DNA from: a virus
Virus record (IMG/VR): IMGVR_UViG_3300010885_004093
Location: 1 to 24,748 of that record
Reading direction: 5' to 3' (one strand)
DNA: 24,748 bases
The position numbers were made by a program, and so were the translations under genes. The notes beneath the pieces are model-generated. The model worked only from the letters and a program-made list of their open reading frames with translations. It was not told the origin of the DNA and did not search any database. This document shows positions 18,694 to 24,748 of this stretch, in pieces. Position 1 is the first letter of the stretch; every line of letters starts with the position of its first letter.

Positions 18694-20706
18694 ATGCTTA
18701 CTAACTTAAATAACCTCAAAGATACTTTGTCCGGCATGGACTTGCAGGGTTTGCAAAACTACGCTAGGGTAAACAAGAACGATCCTTACATTGTCTCAAT
18801 GGCACTGTCTATGGCAAACACATTGAAAAAAATGGAGGTTGCCAAAAAAGGGCGAGCTGGAATGCAGCCGCAACCTAAAGTGGTTGACCAACAAATTGCC
18901 CAAATGGTGGCTCCTCCACCACAACAAATGGCTGCCGCACCGCAGCAACAGGCGCTTCCAGAAGATTCAGGTATTGGCCAACTCCCCGCCCAGAACATGC
19001 AGCGCATGGCCGGTGGTGGCATTGTTGCGTTTGAAGAAGGTGGCGACGTGCCGGGATATGCTGGCGGCGTTTATACCGGAGAAGAAGTTCCCTCTGGTGC
19101 AATCATCATGGGTAATATGTACCAAGACCCTGTTACGGGTCAGATGAAACCGCTTCCACAACGAGATGCGTTACCGTTTGGTAATGTGCCAATAAACTAT
19201 GCTGAAAATAAAAGGCTTTACTTAGAAAAACAAAAAGCAGACTTGGCAAATCGTAAAGCCGCAGCAGAAGCCATTATCAACGAAAGTCCCGAAGATTACG
19301 CCCTCAGAAAAGTTACAGAACTCGAAGCCCAAGGCGGTAAGAAGCTGTCACCTGATGCCAGAAACATGGCGATGTCTGGTTTTGTAAAAGAAAAGATGGC
19401 GGGGCAAGTTGGTCGTGGCGAAGCAAGCTACACAAAAGACAGTCAGCTTCCAACACCTGCAACCACTTATACGGGCGCTAAGCCGTTGCCGGGCATGACT
19501 CCGCCCGGACAGTCGCCTTTAAGCGCATTAACTAAGCCTCCCGGTGCTCCCGGAGCTGTAAGCCCTGAAGATGAACACATGTCTGGCATCAACAAATTGA
19601 TTGGTTCTATTCAAACAGCCAGCAGAATGGGGCCGATGACCCCGTTGGATGCAAAAAAGTATTCATACACACCTGCTGAATTTGCAAACATGACCCCTGA
19701 GTTTTTTGCCGATGCTGTAACAAAAGCAATGGGTAAAGATCCTGCAAAAGATCCTTTTGGTGGACAAACAGAGGAGCTAACCAAAACAGCGGTTGCAGCA
19801 AAACAAAACTACAAAGCAGATCTTGAAAAACAGTTTAAAGAACAAGGGCTGGCGTTTGAAGGAACGCTAAAAAAACTGACCGAAAAAGAAGGTCGGATTA
19901 ACACAATGGAAGAACGCAACACAGGCATGGCTTTATTGGAAGCAGGACTGTCTATGATGTCGGGCGAAAGCCCCCACGCACTTGTTAACATTGGTAAAGG
20001 TGCGCAAGTAGGCGCTAAGAAATACTCAGAAGGCATGGCGCAGATCGAGGCTGCGCGAGATAAGCTTGACGACGCTAGGATGAAAATTGAAGAGTTCCGT
20101 CGCAACGAAGCCAACATGAATGCACGTGAAGCGCGTGCTGCACAAAAAGATATTGACGACACCATACATCAAGGCGCTGTTTTAAAGCTAGCGGGTATGC
20201 GCGACGCGTTCAACATGAACAAACAACAGGCTATTGCGTCAGTAACTAACTACGCTCAAATACAGCAGTTTAATATCGGCGAGAAAAACAAAGCGGCAGC
20301 GCAAAACCAATCAACCGCCGCTGGTATTGACACGGCCTATGCACAAATGGCTAATCAAGAGCGTATTAATGCAAGAAGCAACGCTATGCACTTGGGTCTT
20401 GCAAAGTTGGAAGCGCAATACAAAAAAGACAATCCTGCGGCTGGCAGTTTAGGCTTCTACAAACAGCTTGCCAACAATCCAGAAGCTGTCAAAGGCATGA
20501 AGCTGTTCTCCGAAAACTTGGGGCCAGAAGGCAAAGGCTCAGAAGCAATCTTGCTTGATTGGCAGAAAAAGAATCCATTTGAAAAACAGCAGGCGCGTAA
20601 AGCTGACCCTGTTGGATCAGCAATGCTTGATCGTCAATTGCGAGAGCGTGTTTTACAAGGGAGCATCAGCGACGCGCCTGCTGGCAAATTGCTTGACAAA
20701 CAATAA
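18694..20706 (+). CDS. large internal virion / DNA-ejection protein candidate
   Basis: A 670-residue protein. AAGGAA lies 6 bases before the ATG. N-terminal helices are followed by a Pro/Gln-rich spacer and the motif MAGGGIVAFEEGGDVPGYAG (residues 105-124), a marker of phage internal or tape-like proteins. A second marker, LLEAGLSMMSGESPHALVNI at about residue 413, precedes a predicted coiled coil (AARDKLDDARMKIEEFRRNE). The remainder is Ala/Gln/Asn/Lys-rich helix. No lysozyme, protease or transglycosylase motif is visible. Its place between two other large helical proteins suggests a multi-protein ejection complex like T7 gp14-gp15-gp16, though order and sequence are not T7's. Confidence 0.75.
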   Translation: MLTNLNNLKDTLSGMDLQGLQNYARVNKNDPYIVSMALSMANTLKKMEVAKKGRAGMQPQPKVVDQQIAQMVAPPPQQMAAAPQQQALPEDSGIGQLPAQNMQRMAGGGIVAFEEGGDVPGYAGGVYTGEEVPSGAIIMGNMYQDPVTGQMKPLPQRDALPFGNVPINYAENKRLYLEKQKADLANRKAAAEAIINESPEDYALRKVTELEAQGGKKLSPDARNMAMSGFVKEKMAGQVGRGEASYTKDSQLPTPATTYTGAKPLPGMTPPGQSPLSALTKPPGAPGAVSPEDEHMSGINKLIGSIQTASRMGPMTPLDAKKYSYTPAEFANMTPEFFADAVTKAMGKDPAKDPFGGQTEELTKTAVAAKQNYKADLEKQFKEQGLAFEGTLKKLTEKEGRINTMEERNTGMALLEAGLSMMSGESPHALVNIGKGAQVGAKKYSEGMAQIEAARDKLDDARMKIEEFRRNEANMNAREARAAQKDIDDTIHQGAVLKLAGMRDAFNMNKQQAIASVTNYAQIQQFNIGEKNKAAAQNQSTAAGIDTAYAQMANQERINARSNAMHLGLAKLEAQYKKDNPAAGSLGFYKQLANNPEAVKGMKLFSENLGPEGKGSEAILLDWQKKNPFEKQQARKADPVGSAMLDRQLRERVLQGSISDAPAGKLLDKQ

Positions 20707-20723
20707 TAGGATAAGATCCGCAC

Positions 20724-23700
20724 ATGGCTAAATACCTCACACTGCCCGACGGCAACTCGGTAACGATTCGAGAGGGTGAAACGCCTGAGCAAACATGGGC
20801 GCGTGCACAACGCGATTTCCCCAACTCTTTCCCCAAACAACAAACACAAGAGGCCAAACCAGAAACTGGCTTCTTCCCTGCTATGCGGGGTACGTTTGAG
20901 GAAATGAAAGGCCAAGCGGCGCTTACTGCCGGTAAAACTGGCATCATGGATTTACCTGCTGCGGAGAAATACTACAAGCAACAGCAAAAAGAATCTGAAA
21001 AAATCTACAAGCCCACCGAAGAAACTTGGGGGCAAGCGCCTTGGACAAAGCTCAAAGAATTGGCTGGCACGTCCCTGCCGTACATGGTGGCTCCCGCAGC
21101 CGTTGCTGCTGCCGCCCCTGAAGGCCTTGTTATTGGCGCGTTGGCCGCAGGCGTTCCCTCCGCCGCGCAGTTTGTCGGTACTAACTTAGGTCGTCAAGTT
21201 GATGAGGGTAAATCCCTAGCCGAAGCCAGCGGCACAAAAGCCGTTGCAGCAGCCATCCCTCAAGCGGCGCTGGATGTTATTGGTTTGAGATTTATTCCCG
21301 GCCTGAGAAAAGTTTTTGGTGCGGCAGGTAAAGAACTGACCGAAGCAGAAGCCCAAGCCCTACTCAGCCAGACACTGAAACAAAAAGCGGTTGACTACGC
21401 CAAAGCTACTGGCAAAACAATGGGCGTGGAGGGTCTGACCGAATCTGCCCAACAAATTTTTGAGCGTGCTCAAGCCGGTTTGAACATCACTGACGCACAA
21501 GCGCGTCAGGAATACTTTGACAACTTTATTGGCGGTGCAATCCTTGGTGGCGCAATTGCCCCTGCTGGTAGGTTTGTTGAACGCGGAGGCGAGAAACGCA
21601 AAGCCGAAGCCTTGTTGCTCAAGAGCGATCTTGAGAAAAGCAAAACCGAATACGAAGCCGAACAAGAAGCGCGTAAAAAAGCTGCCGCAGAAAAAGCTGC
21701 TCTTGAAAAAGGTGAGCCTACGTTGCTTTCCGCAATGGGCGATGAAACTGTGCAAGGTGAGTACTCACTTTTGCCACAGGCACAATTGCAGAAAAACGCG
21801 CTTGCGTTGGCAACAAAAGCCAACATCCCTGCCGAAAGTCTGCAAGGGATGGATTCCACCGAAATTCTTGCCGCCACAAAACAAAAACTGTCTCAAGACA
21901 TTACAGAAAACAACCGCGTACTACAGTTACTGACAGCCCAGCGCGACATCTTCAGCCAAGCCAACCAAATGGACAGAGTGGCAACACTTAACCGCCAGCT
22001 TGGACAAGTTAAAAAAACAACTGATACCGCCGAAGACCTGTATAAACAAGTTGGCAAACTGGCTGGCCCAGAGTTTGATCCTGACGAAGCAGATGCCAAA
22101 CGCAAACAAGCTGAAGAAAAAGGTGACTTTGAAGCTGCGGCCAAGTATGCAGAACAGTTGCATGCGTGGAACCAAAAGAACTTTGCTATGCGCGACAAGG
22201 TGCGCAGCGAAGCCGCGCCCGGCACAAGCGTTGAAGCAATACCCAAAGAGCAGATGGATTTGTTTGCTCCGGGCTATGAAACCAAACAAGACAAAGCCGA
22301 GCTCGAAGACATTGAAAGCGTGTACCAAGGCGAACGTGGAACTGCAAAAAGCCGCGAACGCTTAGAAGCTTTGAAGACAAAGCCATCAGCAGACGAGCTG
22401 ATGATGCAGCAAGAAGAAGAGTACCAACGCGATTTGGATCAGCGCGATATTGTCAAGAGCATGACGCTGTACCCAGAACAGTACTTGGCTTCGTTGCGCA
22501 AACAGATTAGCCAAGACGTTGCCGAAGCAATTGACAGCGGTGTTGTTAACGCCGGTGTGCGCAAAACGTTGGGTTTGACTGGACTCGGTAATGCCAACCT
22601 TGATTTGAGAAATACAAACCAAGCTAAAGCCGCAGAAACAATTCTTCGTCAAAAGATGGAACAGCACAAAGCTGAACGCGATGCGTTTGCTGCTGCGCAC
22701 CCAACAGAAGATTCTTTGTACGACGCTGACGGCAAACTAAGACCAGAGACGTTGGAACAGCTTCGCCGTGATGTTCAAGCCGAAGAAGTTAATCGCTTGT
22801 TACAGCACATTCGTGAAACAGGCACACAGCAACGCGCTGATATTGTTCAAGCCAAAATACCGGAAGCAGAAGCTGACTTAACAGCTAGCAACCATATGGT
22901 GGCCGCTAAACAACAAGAAGCCCTGCAAAAAACCTACTACAACAATTTGCTCACACGGTTGGAAGACATCAATCGCCAAGTAAATCAAGAGGGCGTGGAG
23001 CCGCATCCCGTTGATAGAAAAAGCGCTGAAGACCTTGGCCAAAAATATATTGATGCTGCGCTCAAAACTGCGGCGCATCGTCGGGCTGCTCAGGGTGTTA
23101 CCCCGCTTAGCAAAGATAAAGTTGAACAAGCTCGTGTTGAGTTGCAAAAACTTGTCAGTGAGTTAATCACTCGCAGCATGGCAGGTAAAACCACAGAGAC
23201 CGAAAAAGTCACAGGCCGTATTGTGAAGCCAAATGTTGGCATAACACAAACGCTTGAAAAAGAACACTATGAAGATGGTGCTTTGAAATGGAAAGGTTTT
23301 TGGAAAGAACTCAAAGGTAAGAACGCTGCTGCGTTCAAAAAATACAACAAACGCATAGATCAACTGACTAACCGCTTGGTTGATTTGCGCTCTCGCATGG
23401 AGCGCCTTAAAAAGTTTGTTGACCCGTATGAGAAGGCTTACAAAGCCATGCCCGAAGGTAACCCCAACGGCACTGAAGAACAACGCCGCCAATACGATGC
23501 ACGCGAAGCGGCCATGCTCAAGTTCAAAGAAGTTCAAAAACCTTTGTTGGATTTGGCCAAACAAGATGCAGGCGTTACCGATGTGCTGGTCAAGACTTTG
23601 CAAGAAGTTAAACAAAAACACGTCGAGTACACAACTTTTGATAGAGACGTACGCGCATTGAGAGAGCGTCCGTTTGCCGCGCCAGCTCGTGCCCAAGAAG

Positions 23701-24748
23701 TTATTTTTGAAGAACTCAACAAAGTTATTGATAGCTTGTCTCCCAAAGAAAAAGTTGAGATTACGCCAGAAGGCAAAATTAAATTTAGACGCGAAGGCCA
23801 AGAAGTCAAACGCGTCGAACAAAGCCCTATTAACTACGCCCAAGAATTACTGCGCCGCATTTCCGAAGCCAAAAAAGAAATGGAGGCTATCAAAGGTAAA
23901 CACGGCACGGCCAAACGCAAGGGCGAATTGGAAAACCGCGTGCAGGCTTTAACCACCAGCTACAACAAGCTGATGGAAGAACAAGAAGGCAAAGTTAAAA
24001 AACCCGCTGTTGATACCCAACAAGCCAAGGCTGAAGAAGGCCAAGACTTGGAAAAAGCAAATCAAAAGCTGGCACGCGCAATTAACGATGCAAAAGCCGA
24101 GCTGGAAGAAATTGCTACAGGCATTCGTCCAGAACCAGCCAAAGAAGTCAAAGTTGGAGAACGTCCTCCGGTCAAGCGTGCTCTGGATGCCAGCCAAACT
24201 CGCCGCATGGGCGAGTTAAATAAGCAGCTCAACCAGTTTGAATCTGAGTACGTCAAGAACAATGCACGGCTTAAAGAACTGGGTATGTACGGCGTGCCGG
24301 GCGGTGTTGACTTTGAAACAAGAGACATGTTTGAGCAAGCGCCAGAAATGGGCGTTATCTTTGACACGCCCGAACAGTACTTGGGTTCAGCCAAGTCTGG
24401 CAAGATTTCTAAGCTGCGTAAACAACTGCGTGATGTACAAACACCTACCCCCATAACAGTTGAAGAACTGCAAGGCGCACGCACTGATTACGTTGCCGCA
24501 CAAGAGGCGTATGCTAAGTTGCGCAAAATGGCTCCTGCCAAAGCCAACATGGAAGCGTACTATGACGCTTTGCGTTTTCATTACGAAAATGCTGCACATA
24601 AATTAGAAAAATCTGCTAACTTTGCAAAGCTGCCAGAAGACTCACCGTACAAAATAGAAGTTGCACAACTTAAAGAAAAAATTAAAAAAGTAGAAGCCAA
24701 GCGCAAAGCATGGCGTGACATGCGTGCCAAAATGGCCGAGTTCCCTGA
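20724..24748 (+). CDS. giant internal virion / ejection protein, 5' part (partial)
   Basis: Open from ATG 20724 to the end of the window, 1341 codons with no stop. It begins MAKYLTLPDGNSVTIREGET, then PEQTWARAQRDFP, a small N-terminal domain common on phage and polyvalent proteins. Residues about 115-155 are hydrophobic (YMVAPAAVAAAAPEGLVIGA), and FIGGAILGGAIAPAGRFVER near residue 267 is a Gly-zipper; both could enter a membrane. From about residue 285 on the chain is highly charged and mostly helical, with many K/E/A/Q heptad-like stretches. No catalytic motif is seen in the visible part. By size and position it resembles the longest ejection protein of podoviruses; the enzymatic end may lie beyond the window. 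Confidence 0.8.
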   Translation, partial: MAKYLTLPDGNSVTIREGETPEQTWARAQRDFPNSFPKQQTQEAKPETGFFPAMRGTFEEMKGQAALTAGKTGIMDLPAAEKYYKQQQKESEKIYKPTEETWGQAPWTKLKELAGTSLPYMVAPAAVAAAAPEGLVIGALAAGVPSAAQFVGTNLGRQVDEGKSLAEASGTKAVAAAIPQAALDVIGLRFIPGLRKVFGAAGKELTEAEAQALLSQTLKQKAVDYAKATGKTMGVEGLTESAQQIFERAQAGLNITDAQARQEYFDNFIGGAILGGAIAPAGRFVERGGEKRKAEALLLKSDLEKSKTEYEAEQEARKKAAAEKAALEKGEPTLLSAMGDETVQGEYSLLPQAQLQKNALALATKANIPAESLQGMDSTEILAATKQKLSQDITENNRVLQLLTAQRDIFSQANQMDRVATLNRQLGQVKKTTDTAEDLYKQVGKLAGPEFDPDEADAKRKQAEEKGDFEAAAKYAEQLHAWNQKNFAMRDKVRSEAAPGTSVEAIPKEQMDLFAPGYETKQDKAELEDIESVYQGERGTAKSRERLEALKTKPSADELMMQQEEEYQRDLDQRDIVKSMTLYPEQYLASLRKQISQDVAEAIDSGVVNAGVRKTLGLTGLGNANLDLRNTNQAKAAETILRQKMEQHKAERDAFAAAHPTEDSLYDADGKLRPETLEQLRRDVQAEEVNRLLQHIRETGTQQRADIVQAKIPEAEADLTASNHMVAAKQQEALQKTYYNNLLTRLEDINRQVNQEGVEPHPVDRKSAEDLGQKYIDAALKTAAHRRAAQGVTPLSKDKVEQARVELQKLVSELITRSMAGKTTETEKVTGRIVKPNVGITQTLEKEHYEDGALKWKGFWKELKGKNAAAFKKYNKRIDQLTNRLVDLRSRMERLKKFVDPYEKAYKAMPEGNPNGTEEQRRQYDAREAAMLKFKEVQKPLLDLAKQDAGVTDVLVKTLQEVKQKHVEYTTFDRDVRALRERPFAAPARAQEVIFEELNKVIDSLSPKEKVEITPEGKIKFRREGQEVKRVEQSPINYAQELLRRISEAKKEMEAIKGKHGTAKRKGELENRVQALTTSYNKLMEEQEGKVKKPAVDTQQAKAEEGQDLEKANQKLARAINDAKAELEEIATGIRPEPAKEVKVGERPPVKRALDASQTRRMGELNKQLNQFESEYVKNNARLKELGMYGVPGGVDFETRDMFEQAPEMGVIFDTPEQYLGSAKSGKISKLRKQLRDVQTPTPITVEELQGARTDYVAAQEAYAKLRKMAPAKANMEAYYDALRFHYENAAHKLEKSANFAKLPEDSPYKIEVAQLKEKIKKVEAKRKAWRDMRAKMAEFP

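Noticed and set aside
1-24748. CRISPR array, tRNA genes, insertion sequences, attachment sites
   Set aside because: No regularly spaced identical repeats, cloverleaf-like segments, transposase motifs or integrase gene were seen by eye.

Overview
The window is a continuous stretch of the late (virion structure, lysis, DNA delivery) region of a tailed bacteriophage or closely related prophage. All supported genes lie on the + strand. They are packed with gaps of a few bases or with 1-17 base overlaps (ATGA, TAATG), with one longer overlap of 124 bases. No terminator, tRNA, integrase, repressor or host-like gene is seen. The tail type is probably short (podovirus-like): there are adaptor-type connector proteins, a large P22 gp10-like tail protein and several large Gln/Ala/Lys-rich internal or ejection-type proteins, but no recognisable tape measure, tail sheath or major tail tube gene. 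The host cannot be read from the sequence. The small-protein families resemble those I remember from uncultured aquatic phages and phages of Gram-negative bacteria; that is recall, not a search.

Layout. (1) 1-4225: the 3' end of an upstream gene, probably of the head module, then a run of small, very basic proteins, several of them mosaics that share an A-x-G-G-x-V hinge and a C-terminal KGKTKGR tag. Interleaved are a first adaptor-like connector protein (2451-3380) and a four-cysteine zinc-ribbon protein (3380-3769). (2) 4222-6934: a second adaptor protein, two related small structural proteins and a protein made of 20-residue and tryptophan-rich 11-residue tandem repeats. (3) 6943-10976: a host-recognition locus with three fibre or adhesin genes, a truncated fibre fragment, an accessory gene broken into two frames, and a small cupin. 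(4) 10983-12856: a lysis-type cassette with three membrane proteins, a 3-TM-type holin and an M15-type peptidase endolysin. (5) 12859-24748: a 745-residue tail hub or nozzle candidate, two GNAT-like small proteins, and four large low-complexity or coiled-coil proteins likely to be carried in the virion and ejected with the DNA. The last of these runs off the window end.

How it fits together: the adaptors would join portal to tail; the gp10-like protein would form the tail hub; fibres and glycine-rich adhesins bind the host; the internal proteins would carry the DNA across the envelope; and the holin plus endolysin release progeny. Points most worth a second look are the shared C-terminal tag and di-glycine hinge in the small basic proteins, the twin adaptors, an insert module shared by two tail proteins, a scrambled fibre/accessory junction near 8750-8830, and a 177-codon membrane-protein frame at 10983 with no ATG, GTG or TTG at its apparent start.
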